From contig DLGQ01000045.1 of assembly GCA_002482775.1 (NCBI GenBank), positions 8,758 to 72,757 of the forward strand: DNA of 64,000 bases, in the 5' to 3' direction. Shown piece by piece: positions 1 through 9,070 of this stretch. The position numbers and the translations under genes were made by a program. Origin of the DNA: Flavobacteriales bacterium UBA7690. Lineage in GTDB: Bacteria; Bacteroidota; Bacteroidia; Flavobacteriales_F; PHOS-HE28. The notes under the pieces were generated by a model. The model was not told where the DNA came from. It worked only from the letters and a program-made list of their open reading frames with translations, and made no database searches. Numbering within the stretch: the stretch's first letter is position 1; the number at the start of each line of letters is the position of its first letter.

Positions 1-3000
1 TGCGTGCCGATCAGGTTGGTGTCCTTGTTCACGATCGCATCGATCAGTTCAGCATGCGAGCCACCAACAATGAGACGACGGTGTTTGAAATGGCGACGAC
101 CGACCTGCAGCGTGTGGGCCGCGTCGGCCAGCGATGCGTTCGGATGCGTCTCCAGCCACAGGCGGAGGTTGTCCGTCATGGCATCGAGGCTGGTCTTGCT
201 CTTTGCGCTGAGCAAGAACAATTGCTTATCACGTGAAGCGCTGGACGCCTTGGCCACCGGCGGTTCCGCGATGACCACGTGGGCATTCGTTCCGCCCACA
301 CCGAAGGACGAAACGCCAGCGATGCGCGGAATTCCCGTACGCGGCCATGCGATGTTCTCGTTCGCGACACGGAAAGGCGAATTGGCGAAGTCGATCGCCG
401 GGTTCGGGTTCTCGAAGCCCACATTGGACGGGATCACTTCCTCGCGCAAGGCCAGCGCGGTCTTGATCACTCCCGCGGCACCGGCGGCGGGCGTCAGGTG
501 ACCGATATTGCTCTTGATGGAACCGATCACACAATGGTGGCCGTTAGTTTTTCCACCGAATGCGAGTGTCAGTGCCTCCACTTCGATCGGATCGCCGAGC
601 GGAGTGGCTGTGCCGTGTGTTTCCACATAGCTGATCTCGCTCGGGCTCACACCGGCATCGGCCTGTGCCATGGCGATCACTTCGGCCTGGCCGCGCACGC
701 TGGGTGCGGTGAAGCTGGCCTTGTCGCTGCCGTCGTTGTTCAGGGCAGCGCCTTTGATGGTGGCGTATATCTGGTCGTTGTCGCGGATGGCGTCTTCGAG
801 GCGCTTCAGCACGACGATACCTGTGCCGTCGCTGAAACTGGTGCCTTTGCCTTCAGCATCGAACGTGCGCGTGCTGCCGTCGGGGCTGTACATGCCACCT
901 TCGTTGTACACGATGCCGCTGTTGAACGGAACGGTGAGCGCGATGCCACCGGCCAGCGCCATGTCGCATTCGCCATCACGCAGTGCCTTGAACGCTTGTG
1001 CGATCGCGACGAGCGAGGTGCTGCACGCCGTGTGGATGCTCAACGCTGGCCCGCGCAGATCGAATTCGAACGCAAGACGAGTGGCGATGTAGTCCTTCTC
1101 GTTGGCGGTCATCACCGCGAAGTCGCCGACCTGCTCAATAAGCTCGGGATGCCCGATGACGTTGCGGGTGAAGTAGGTGTTGTTGCCCATGCCGGCATAG
1201 ACACCGATGAGCCCTACGAACTGTGCGGGATCGTAAGCGGCATCCTCCAAGGCGGCCCAGGCCGTTTCCAGGAACACGCGTTGCTGCGGGTCCATCAGTG
1301 CGGCCACTTTCGGGTTCACACCGAAGAAGGCCGCATCGAATTTGTCGGCGTCGCTGATCACACCACGCGCCTTCACGTAGTCGGGATCGTTGCGCAGTTC
1401 CGCGGGAACGCTCGGGTCGATCTCGTCCACCGACCATGTGCTGATGCTGTTCTTCTTATCGAGCAGGTTCTTCCACAACTGCTCCACATTCTCGGCACCG
1501 GGGAATCGGCCGCTCATGCCGATGATGGCAACGTCACCCTTTTTGGAACCACCTGATGCGGCCTTGCGCGCCTTGGCCATTTCAGAGGGAGCGATCCCAC
1601 TGGCATCACCTTCCAAGAATGCCGCGCAGGCCTTGATCGTGGGATGCTGATAGAGCTTCACGATGGGCAGCTTCAGGCCGTGGCCTTCGAGATGTGCTAC
1701 GGCTTGAATGCTCAGTAGCGAGTTGCCGCCGAGGTCGAAGAAGTTGTCGTCGATACCGACACGGTCGATCGCGAGCAGATCCGCCCACACATCGGCGAGG
1801 GTCTTCTGCACAGCGGTCTGGGGTGCTGCGAATGCGACGTCCAGATCCGGCCGTTTCACATCGGGAGCAGGAAGTGCCTTGCGATCGATCTTGCCGCTGG
1901 GTGTGCGCGGCAGTTCCTTCACCGCAACGAATGCGGAAGGCACCATATAATCGGGGAGGAGCGAAGCGAGGTGCTTGCGCAGGTCGTTCACGCTCACATC
2001 GTGCTTCGCAACGTAGTAGCCGATGAGGCGCTTCAGACCGGGGCGATCCTCGCGCACGTTGGCAACGGCCTGTTCAATGGAAGCGTGCTTCTCTAGCGCC
2101 ACTTCCACTTCGCCGAGCTCGATGCGGTAGCCGCGCACTTTCACCTGGCCATCGATACGGCCTTTGTAATCGATCTCGCCGTTCGGCAATTCCGCCGCGC
2201 GGTCGCCGGTCTTGTACAATCTTCCTCCAGCTTCGAACGGATCCGCGAGGAAACGTTCAGCCGTCAGGTCATCGCGACCGATGTAGCCGGTGGCAACGCA
2301 TGCTCCACCGAGGTAGAGCTCACCTTCTTCGCCTTTCGCAACGGGCTTCATCTGCTCATCGAGCACAAGCAGCTTCACGTTGTCGATGGCGCTTCCGATG
2401 TTCGGCAATGCAGGCCAAGTAGCAGGATCGCCCTTGAGTTCGAGTTCGCTCACCACGTGCCCTTCGGTAGGACCATACTGATTGCAGAAACGACAACCGG
2501 GCAGGTGTTTGAACAGGTTGGTGATCGCAGGAGTGATCTTCAATTGCTCACCGCTGGTGAACACCTCCTTCAAGGTGGAAGGCACTTCGCCGGTGCGTTC
2601 CACGGCTTCGGCGAGGTACTGCAAGGCCACGAAGGGCACGATGATGCGGTTGATCTTCTCGGCGATGATCTTACGCAAAAGCTGTGTGCTGTTCAGGCGG
2701 TCCTCATCGGTGATCAGTACCAAGGTGCCGCCTTGTGCGAACGTGGTGAAGAGCTCCTGGAAACTAACGTCGAAGCTGATGGGCGCGAACTGCAAGGTGC
2801 GATCACCTGCCTTGAGAACAGAAGTGCGCAGTTGCCACTGGATCAGGTTCAGCAGCGGTGCGTGGTGCATGGCCACACCTTTCGGTTGGCCGGTGCTTCC
2901 GCTGGTGAAGAGCACGTACAACAGGTCCTGCGCAGCAGCGGGTGAAGGACCTTCGAAGAGCGGGCCGTGTTGCAGGTCGATGTCTTCGATCAACAATACC

Positions 3001-3371
3001 TTGGCAGCAGTGCCTTTGAACAGGTGCTGGTGTGCCTTGCTGGTGATCACCACGGGTGGCTTCGCATCTTCCAACATACCTGCGATACGCTCGGAAGGGT
3101 ACGTGGGGTCGATGGGGACATAAGCGGCGCCGGTCCGAAGAATGGCCAATACGCTCGCTACCAGTTCAGATGAGCGTTCCAAGCAAAGGCCAACGGTGCG
3201 TCCTTGATCGGCGCCATGGTCCTGGAGTGCGAATGCGATCCGTCTTGCCAAGCCATCCAGTTCTGCATAGGAGAATGTGCGTGTTCCGCCGATCAGGGCC
3301 GGGAGGCTGGGGGCTGTTCCCAGTGCACCATTGAAAAAGTCGAGTATGGAAGAGAAATGGGGTCGGGTCAT
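1..3371 (-). CDS. Hybrid NRPS/PKS, A-PCP-KS loading and first extension module (C-terminus outside window)
   Basis: The frame is open from ATG at 3371 to the window edge, so 1,123 residues are visible and the rest is missing. Residues about 10-500 form an adenylation domain: the A3 loop LFTSGSTGRPKG (near residue 154), NQYGPTE, the KTGDR motif, GRIDGQVKVRGYRIE and the catalytic-lysine motif PSGKIDRK are all present. FDVS supplies the aspartate that normally holds the substrate amino group. A carrier domain follows (DNFFDLGGNSLLS, Ser551 as phosphopantetheine site). A type I ketosynthase then spans about 611-1035, with Cys783, His919 and His958 intact. The end of the visible part is the linker that usually precedes an acyltransferase. 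No condensation domain comes before the A domain, so I infer a loading module that passes an amino acid to polyketide extension. The substrate cannot be named from what I can see. No tailoring or export genes of the pathway lie to its right, so the cluster must continue leftwards. Confidence 0.93.
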   Translation of the reverse strand, partial: MTRPHFSSILDFFNGALGTAPSLPALIGGTRTFSYAELDGLARRIAFALQDHGADQGRTVGLCLERSSELVASVLAILRTGAAYVPIDPTYPSERIAGMLEDAKPPVVITSKAHQHLFKGTAAKVLLIEDIDLQHGPLFEGPSPAAAQDLLYVLFTSGSTGQPKGVAMHHAPLLNLIQWQLRTSVLKAGDRTLQFAPISFDVSFQELFTTFAQGGTLVLITDEDRLNSTQLLRKIIAEKINRIIVPFVALQYLAEAVERTGEVPSTLKEVFTSGEQLKITPAITNLFKHLPGCRFCNQYGPTEGHVVSELELKGDPATWPALPNIGSAIDNVKLLVLDEQMKPVAKGEEGELYLGGACVATGYIGRDDLTAERFLADPFEAGGRLYKTGDRAAELPNGEIDYKGRIDGQVKVRGYRIELGEVEVALEKHASIEQAVANVREDRPGLKRLIGYYVAKHDVSVNDLRKHLASLLPDYMVPSAFVAVKELPRTPSGKIDRKALPAPDVKRPDLDVAFAAPQTAVQKTLADVWADLLAIDRVGIDDNFFDLGGNSLLSIQAVAHLEGHGLKLPIVKLYQHPTIKACAAFLEGDASGIAPSEMAKARKAASGGSKKGDVAIIGMSGRFPGAENVEQLWKNLLDKKNSISTWSVDEIDPSVPAELRNDPDYVKARGVISDADKFDAAFFGVNPKVAALMDPQQRVFLETAWAALEDAAYDPAQFVGLIGVYAGMGNNTYFTRNVIGHPELIEQVGDFAVMTANEKDYIATRLAFEFDLRGPALSIHTACSTSLVAIAQAFKALRDGECDMALAGGIALTVPFNSGIVYNEGGMYSPDGSTRTFDAEGKGTSFSDGTGIVVLKRLEDAIRDNDQIYATIKGAALNNDGSDKASFTAPSVRGQAEVIAMAQADAGVSPSEISYVETHGTATPLGDPIEVEALTLAFGGKTNGHHCVIGSIKSNIGHLTPAAGAAGVIKTALALREEVIPSNVGFENPNPAIDFANSPFRVANENIAWPRTGIPRIAGVSSFGVGGTNAHVVIAEPPVAKASSASRDKQLFLLSAKSKTSLDAMTDNLRLWLETHPNASLADAAHTLQVGRRHFKHRRLIVGGSHAELIDAIVNKDTNLIGT

Positions 3372-4107
3372 GTTCACGCTAAAGGTCGTCGTAACCACAG
3401 TAGAAAGACCATAAAGGTCCGACGTGGTTGCTGGTGAGATATGATCGTGGAGAAATGGTGTTTTCGTCGGATGATCTATAACGACGCGCTAAGCGAAAAG
3501 GTTCCTTTCGTTCAATCTATGAATAGATGACCATTAAACGGGCAATTGGGCTGTTGGACGACAAAAATCAGCGTTTTGTCGAAGGTCTGCAGTTCTTGTT
3601 ATCCACAAGGTTCACCTTTTCGGGTTGGCTAGGCTGTTCTTGAGGGGAGGATCATTCGATCATGGTGATCGCTTCTGCTCCTGGAATGAACATTTCACTG
3701 TTCACAAATTGGTACGGAATGGGCCTGTAGTCTATTTTCGCCGCCCACCGTTCTGGTGGACCCTAGAATGGGGTGGGTTAGTAATTGATAATGAGGTTGT
3801 TGTGGATCGAGAACATACCGGCGTTCGGACCCATGGCGGGACTGGGTGATGGAGAAGCACCTTTCCCGGTTGGTCGATCTTGGAGATCTATCAGTTCAGT
3901 GACTGATAATGAGGGTTGTGTGGACTCGAAAGGGTGCCCTTTGGCGCCCGTTGATGCGGTCCTCCGAAACCTGAAGGCGGACAACAGCGCTAGAAGGGGT
4001 AGCCGATACCGCGCCAATACCTGTCCTGCAGAGCACTTCCTTGCTCCTGGGTACCACCAAGGTGAACGTGCGGACCGTCGGTTGGTGAACCAACTTCAGT
4101 TCTAGCG
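3372..4107. other. Non-coding stretch between two divergent genes
   Basis: No convincing gene is seen in these 736 bases. They separate the divergent NRPS/PKS and C25-like genes and so must hold both upstream control regions. I could not place a standard Bacteroidota -33/-7 promoter. An imperfect hairpin can be drawn at 3744-3777, where CCCACC and TTCT pair with AGAA and GGTGGG. A 20-base near-repeat, GATAATGAGGTTGTTGTGGA at 3787-3806, returns with small changes at 3905-3924. Both are weak signals. Confidence 0.6.
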
Positions 4108-7100
4108 ATGATCCGGAACTATTTGACCATTCTCTCCCTGGTGCTGGTCTCGCTGCTTAGCGCTCAAACGGTGAGTGAGCGCGCTGCCGTCCGGTTGACG
4201 GTGAGCGTGCAACCCGGTACGCCAAGCATCACGCTATCGTGGCCGGCGATGGGAAGCACCAGTTCATTCACGGTTTACCGGAAGTTGAAGACGGCGACAT
4301 CTTGGGGAAGTGCTATCGCGAACCCTGCGGCCTCTGCAACGTCGTGGACGGATAACACCATCACCACAGGGGTGAATTACGAGTACAAGGTGGTCCGCGT
4401 TTCGGGTGGTGCCACAGGTGTCGGTTACGTGAGCACAGGGATCAACCTTCCCGTAGTGGATTATCGTGGCAAGATCATCGTGCTGGTGGATAACACATTG
4501 GCGCCACAGATGACCGCGGAGATCAACCAGTTGATCTACGATCTGCGTGCCGACGGGTGGGCCGTGCTGCGGTCCGATGTATCTCGCACCGCTTCAGCAA
4601 CGAGCATCAAGGGCATCATCCAAGGGCATTACAACAGTGATCCGGATAACGTGAAGGCCCTTTATTTGGTCGGGCATGTACCGGTCCCTTACTCGGGCAA
4701 TATCTACCCCGATGGCCACGATGATGCGCGTGGTTCTCGTCCCACCGATGGCTACTACGGTGACATGGATGGTACGTGGACGGATAACAGCGTGAACGTG
4801 ACCGTATCCAGCTATCAGCGCACATGGAACACCCCTGGAGATGGCAAGTTCGATCAGAGCGACTTTCCATCACCCATCGAACTTCAGGTCGGGCGGGTCG
4901 ATCTGTACGATATGCCTGCCTTCGGCAGTACGGAAGTTCAATTGATGAGGAACTACCTGACCAAGGCACACAACTACAAAGTGAAGCAATGGGCGCCTAC
5001 GGTGCGTGGTATCGTGATCGACAACCTTCAATGGGTCGGGAACCCGATCGCGGCAAGCGGGCTGCGCACGGCACCGCTCACCGGGAATTCCGATCTGTTC
5101 GTTAACCCTGCGCTCGGGTCCTTCGGTTCGTACGTTAACAACCAGAGCTACTTGTGGACGGCCCATTACGGTGGCGGTCTGCAGCTGGTCACCGATGGTG
5201 TGGTCACCTACAACGGAACTGACGGTGGCACAACCACGGAACAGCTGGCGAGTTCGGTCACCATGGGTGGTGTCTTCAACATGGCACTCGGAAGCTTCTT
5301 CTTGGACTTCGATTCCAAGAACAATTTCTTGCGCGCGATCATCGCTCGTGGGCAGGGCCTCACCAATTGTTGGGCGGGCATACCGGCGTGGTACTACCAC
5401 CACATGGGCATGGGTGAGAACATTGGCTACAGTGTTCGCCAGACCATGAACAACACGGGGCTTTACTTGCCCTTGACCGAAGGTTGGCAGGGTTCTATCG
5501 GCCGCACGCACCTCAACCTCATGGGCGATCCGTCCTTGCGCATGAAGATGCTCACTCCGCCTACGAACCTCACGGTGAGCAATAGCGGTGGGCACCCATC
5601 CTTTTCATGGACCGCCTCGCCGGATGCCGCGCTGGGTTATCACATCTATCAGTTCGATGCGACCACCGGTGCCATCAGCCGGTTGACAACGAATCCGGTC
5701 AACGGCACCAGTTATGTCGCCTCTGCCGTGCCTTTCGTGGCAGGTCGGGAGTTCATGGTACGCGCCGTGGCGTTGGAGACCAATTCCAGTGGAAGCTTCA
5801 CGAACCAGTCGCTCGGCAGCATCGCAGCTGCAGCAGGTGCCGCCGCACCGGATTGTCTAGGCGTGGTCGGTGGATCGGCTACGGTGGGTTCTTCGTGCAA
5901 CGATAACAACCCATGCACCACTGGCGATGTGTACAATGCCAGTTGCCAATGCGCAGGCACGACGTCCCCGGATACCGATGGTGATGGTATTTGCAATGCG
6001 CAGGATAACTGCCCCACGATCGCTGGCCAGATCGGTTCATCGTGCAACGACAACAACGCGTGTACGACGAACGATGTGATCAACAGTAACTGCCAATGCG
6101 CAGGTACACCGGGTACCGACACCGACGGCGACGGCATCTGCAATAGTCAGGATGATTGCCCCTTCGTGGTGGGCCAGATCGGAACGGCATGTAACGACGG
6201 TAACCCATGCACCACGGGCGATGTGCTCAATAGCAATTGCCAGTGTGTGGGTACGCCCAGTGCGGATACGGATGGTGATGGTATTTGCAATGGCCAGGAT
6301 AGCTGCCCTTTCGTGGTTGGCCAAGTTGGCTCGGCCTGTAACGATGGCGACCCATGCACCACCAATGATGTGCTCAACAGCAGTTGTCAATGCGTGGGCA
6401 CCCCCGCTGCCGACACCGACGGTGATGGCGTGTGCAACGGACAGGATAGTTGCCCTTTCGTGGTGGGCCAAGTGGGTTCATCGTGCAACGACGGCAATGC
6501 GTGTACCGCGAACGATGTGCTCAATAGCAATTGCCAGTGCGTAGGAACACCCGGGCCGGATACCGATGGTGATGGCGTGTGCAATGCGCAGGATAACTGT
6601 CCATTCGTTGTCGGACAGATCGGGTCTTCGTGCAACGATGGAGATCCGTGTACTACCAATGATGTGTTGAACGCGAACTGCCAATGCGTAGGCACACCAT
6701 CGCCTGATACTGATGGTGATGGCGTGTGCAACAGCCAGGACGATTGCCCCTGGGTCGCAGGGCAGGTCGGTTCACCCTGCAATGATGGTGACCCCTGCAC
6801 CACGAACGATGTGTTGGGGAATAATTGCTTGTGCGCTGGAACACCAGGCCCTGATGCGGACGGTGACGGTATTTGCAACAGCGAGGATGAATGTCCTTTC
6901 GCAGCAGGGGAGATGGGCTCTTCGTGCAATGATGGCGACCCCTGTACCACTAACGATGTTTTGAATGCGAGTTGCCAATGTGTGGGCACGGCATCGCCGG
7001 ATACCGACGGTGATGGTGTTTGCAATGCGCAGGATAGCTGTCCGTTCGTGGTTGGTCAGGTGGGTTCTTCTTGCAACGATGGTGATGCATGTACGACCAA

Positions 7101-9015
7101 TGATGTGCTGAACGCGAACTGCCAATGTGTTGGAACACCCGTGCCGGATACCGACGGCGATGGCGTATGCAATACGTTGGACGATTGCCCCCTCGTACCC
7201 GGCCAGGTTGGTTCGCCGTGCAACGACCAGGATGATTGCACCACGAACGATGTGCTGAACGAGAGTTGCCAATGTGCTGGAACACCAGTGGCGGATTCCG
7301 ATGGTGATGGTGTTTGCGACAGCGAGGACGATTGCCCGAACATCCCGGGGCAGATCGGTTCATCGTGCATCGACGGTGATCCTTGCACCATCAATGATGT
7401 GATCAATGCAACCTGTCAATGTGCGGGAACGCCGAGTGGCGATACCGATGGCGATGGAGTGTGCAACGCGCAGGACGATTGTCCCGATGTTCCCGGTCAG
7501 GTGGGGTCTTCATGCAACGATGGGAACGTGTGTACCATCAATGATGTGCTTCTTGCGAACTGCCAATGCGTAGGGACCTTGGTGAACGATACCGATGGTG
7601 ATGGCATCTGCGACGAACAGGACGACTGTCCAACGGTACCAGGTGAGTTCGGTTCCCCGTGCAACGATGGTGACCCCTGCACGGTGAATGATGTGCTCGG
7701 CATCGATTGTGCCTGTGCCGGTACACCCAGTGGCGATACGGATGCCGACGGTGTGTGCGATGCATTGGATGATTGCCCGACCGTCCCAGGTGAAGTGGGT
7801 TCTCCCTGCAACGATGGCAACGACGATACCATCGATGATGTGATCACTGCCGCCTGTCAATGTGTTGGCACCTTCGTGATCTTCGATTGCGAAGGAGTGC
7901 CACACGGCCCGGCCGTCCCCGGAGCGCCCTGCGACGATGCTAACGATGCCACCATCAATGATGCTTGGACGGCAGATTGTACCTGTGTTGGAACGGTGGT
8001 GGTGTTCGATTGTATGGGTGTGGCCAACGGCCCCGCTTTGCCCGGCACCTCCTGCAACGACAATAATAGCGGTACCATCAACGATGAATGGACGGCCGAT
8101 TGCGATTGCGTAGGGGTGCCAGCCGTGTTCGATTGCCTCGGTGTGGCCAATGGGACCAACCTGCCAGGAACATCGTGCAATGACAACCTGCCCAACACCA
8201 TCCAGGACACGTGGACGAAGAACTGTGAATGTGTTGGTATCCCTACCGTTTTCGATTGTCTAGGCCAACCGAACGGTTCCGCGCTCCCAGGCACCACGTG
8301 CAACGATAACGATCCCGCTACCGGCAACGATCGTTGGACCGACGACTGCTTATGCGTGGGTCAGTTGATCGATTGTATGGGCGTGATCGGCGGGCAAGCC
8401 TTACCTGGCACACCGTGCGATGATGGCTTCCTGACGAGCATCAACGATACCTGGGACAGCGATTGCGAATGTTCGGGGATCTTCGGTCTGGTGGATTGCA
8501 CCGGTGAATTCGGTGGCACCGCGTTCTATGATGATTGCGGTATCTGTTCTGGTGGGAACTCCGGCGTTATACCCAACGCGGATGTCGATGTGGACGGTTT
8601 GATCGCCTGCGAGGACAATTGCCAAGTGGCCTTCAATCCCGCACAGGGCGATTTCGATGAGGATGGTGTCGGTGATGCCTGTGACAACTGTGTATGGGTT
8701 TACAACCCACAACAACCTGACGTGGACGGGAATGGTATCGGTGATGCGTGCGACATGCTCACCGGCCTTATGGAGTACAGCAATGCATCGGTATTCGGTC
8801 TATATCCGAATCCGAACAATGGACAAGCATTCGTGAACTGCACCTTACCCGAGGCGCGGCACCTCAGGTTCCACAGTGTGCTGGGTGCGCTCGTCTTCGA
8901 GGCACCACTGCGGCAGCAGCTGGATCTGGAGCAACTCGCTACAGGGGTGTACACCGTACTTGTGCTGGATGCGGAAGGCAGACCATTAGCACAGTCGAGG
9001 TTCGTGCGTCAGTAG
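4108..9015 (+). CDS. T9SS-exported protein with C25-like domain and long calcium-binding-type repeat stalk
   Basis: The 1,635-residue product starts with a clear signal peptide ending near SAQ (about residue 21). A fibronectin-III-like segment follows (about 25-115). Residues about 125-480 resemble the C25/gingipain-like fold: a hydrophobic strand ending in LVGHVPVP (186-193), AHYGGG with His353, and the family-typical ending NLMGDPSLRM near 470. No TC-type nucleophile motif is seen where C25 peptidases carry their cysteine; MALGSFFLDFDS stands there instead. A second fibronectin-like segment covers about 483-577. Thirteen 49-residue DTDGDG/Cys repeats and five to six 41-residue VFDC repeats follow, then two ordinary thrombospondin-type-3 units. 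The last 75 residues are a T9SS type A sorting domain (YPNPNNG near the start, ending FVRQ). I infer a surface-bound or secreted protein whose repeats form a calcium-stiffened stalk. Peptidase activity is doubtful. Confidence 0.88.
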   Translation: MIRNYLTILSLVLVSLLSAQTVSERAAVRLTVSVQPGTPSITLSWPAMGSTSSFTVYRKLKTATSWGSAIANPAASATSWTDNTITTGVNYEYKVVRVSGGATGVGYVSTGINLPVVDYRGKIIVLVDNTLAPQMTAEINQLIYDLRADGWAVLRSDVSRTASATSIKGIIQGHYNSDPDNVKALYLVGHVPVPYSGNIYPDGHDDARGSRPTDGYYGDMDGTWTDNSVNVTVSSYQRTWNTPGDGKFDQSDFPSPIELQVGRVDLYDMPAFGSTEVQLMRNYLTKAHNYKVKQWAPTVRGIVIDNLQWVGNPIAASGLRTAPLTGNSDLFVNPALGSFGSYVNNQSYLWTAHYGGGLQLVTDGVVTYNGTDGGTTTEQLASSVTMGGVFNMALGSFFLDFDSKNNFLRAIIARGQGLTNCWAGIPAWYYHHMGMGENIGYSVRQTMNNTGLYLPLTEGWQGSIGRTHLNLMGDPSLRMKMLTPPTNLTVSNSGGHPSFSWTASPDAALGYHIYQFDATTGAISRLTTNPVNGTSYVASAVPFVAGREFMVRAVALETNSSGSFTNQSLGSIAAAAGAAAPDCLGVVGGSATVGSSCNDNNPCTTGDVYNASCQCAGTTSPDTDGDGICNAQDNCPTIAGQIGSSCNDNNACTTNDVINSNCQCAGTPGTDTDGDGICNSQDDCPFVVGQIGTACNDGNPCTTGDVLNSNCQCVGTPSADTDGDGICNGQDSCPFVVGQVGSACNDGDPCTTNDVLNSSCQCVGTPAADTDGDGVCNGQDSCPFVVGQVGSSCNDGNACTANDVLNSNCQCVGTPGPDTDGDGVCNAQDNCPFVVGQIGSSCNDGDPCTTNDVLNANCQCVGTPSPDTDGDGVCNSQDDCPWVAGQVGSPCNDGDPCTTNDVLGNNCLCAGTPGPDADGDGICNSEDECPFAAGEMGSSCNDGDPCTTNDVLNASCQCVGTASPDTDGDGVCNAQDSCPFVVGQVGSSCNDGDACTTNDVLNANCQCVGTPVPDTDGDGVCNTLDDCPLVPGQVGSPCNDQDDCTTNDVLNESCQCAGTPVADSDGDGVCDSEDDCPNIPGQIGSSCIDGDPCTINDVINATCQCAGTPSGDTDGDGVCNAQDDCPDVPGQVGSSCNDGNVCTINDVLLANCQCVGTLVNDTDGDGICDEQDDCPTVPGEFGSPCNDGDPCTVNDVLGIDCACAGTPSGDTDADGVCDALDDCPTVPGEVGSPCNDGNDDTIDDVITAACQCVGTFVIFDCEGVPHGPAVPGAPCDDANDATINDAWTADCTCVGTVVVFDCMGVANGPALPGTSCNDNNSGTINDEWTADCDCVGVPAVFDCLGVANGTNLPGTSCNDNLPNTIQDTWTKNCECVGIPTVFDCLGQPNGSALPGTTCNDNDPATGNDRWTDDCLCVGQLIDCMGVIGGQALPGTPCDDGFLTSINDTWDSDCECSGIFGLVDCTGEFGGTAFYDDCGICSGGNSGVIPNADVDVDGLIACEDNCQVAFNPAQGDFDEDGVGDACDNCVWVYNPQQPDVDGNGIGDACDMLTGLMEYSNASVFGLYPNPNNGQAFVNCTLPEARHLRFHSVLGALVFEAPLRQQLDLEQLATGVYTVLVLDAEGRPLAQSRFVRQ
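5971..7881 (+). repeat. Thirteen in-frame 147-bp tandem repeats
   Basis: Each unit is 49 codons long, beginning DTDGDG(I/V)CN and ending CQC(V/A)GTP. The first two unit starts, at 5971 and 6118, are exactly 147 bases apart, and thirteen units fill 1,911 bases. The acidic DxDGDG loop followed by paired cysteines resembles thrombospondin type 3 calcium-binding repeats, but the GSSCNDGDPCTTNDV half is an extra element that ordinary type 3 repeats lack. Early units are most alike; later ones (units 10-13) diverge, with the cysteine pair lost in the last unit (NDGNDDTIDD). This pattern suggests expansion by unequal recombination towards the N-terminal side. Confidence 0.93.
7882..8487 (+). repeat. 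Second in-frame repeat class, about 123 bp per unit
   Basis: The motif VFDC(x)G(V)xxG...LPGTxCNDxx...W(T)xxCxCVG recurs with TTCGAT marks at 7882, 8005, 8128 and 8251, exactly 123 bases apart. A shorter fifth unit (117 bases on) and a partial sixth follow. The units share the NDxxxxTINDxW...C(x)CVG half with the preceding 147-bp repeats but lack the DTDGDG calcium loop. They may therefore be derived from that array by loss of one half. Confidence 0.85.
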
Positions 9016-9029
9016 CGCTGAGGACATCG

Positions 9030-9057
9030 AAGGGCTCCCGATCAACCGGGAGCCCTT
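9030..9057 (+). terminator. Hairpin terminator between convergent genes
   Basis: AAGGGCTCCCG at 9030-9040 pairs perfectly with CGGGAGCCCTT at 9047-9057 across a 6-base loop. It lies 15 bases after the stop of the repeat protein and 14 bases beyond the end of pfkA on the other strand, so it could serve both. No long T run follows on the plus strand. Confidence 0.75.
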
Positions 9058-9070
9058 CTCATTTGCACAC

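Noticed and set aside
279..1556. A 425-codon plus-strand open frame
   Set aside because: It lies wholly opposite the NRPS/PKS gene, whose carrier and ketosynthase motifs are all intact; the plus-strand translation has no domain.
3787..3924. 20-base near-direct repeat upstream of the C25-like gene
   Set aside because: Only two imperfect copies exist, with no known site they match; they could be chance or an old duplication.
5971..7881. CRISPR-like regular array
   Set aside because: The units are 147 bases, in frame, and encode a conserved 49-residue motif without variable spacers, so this is a coding tandem repeat.
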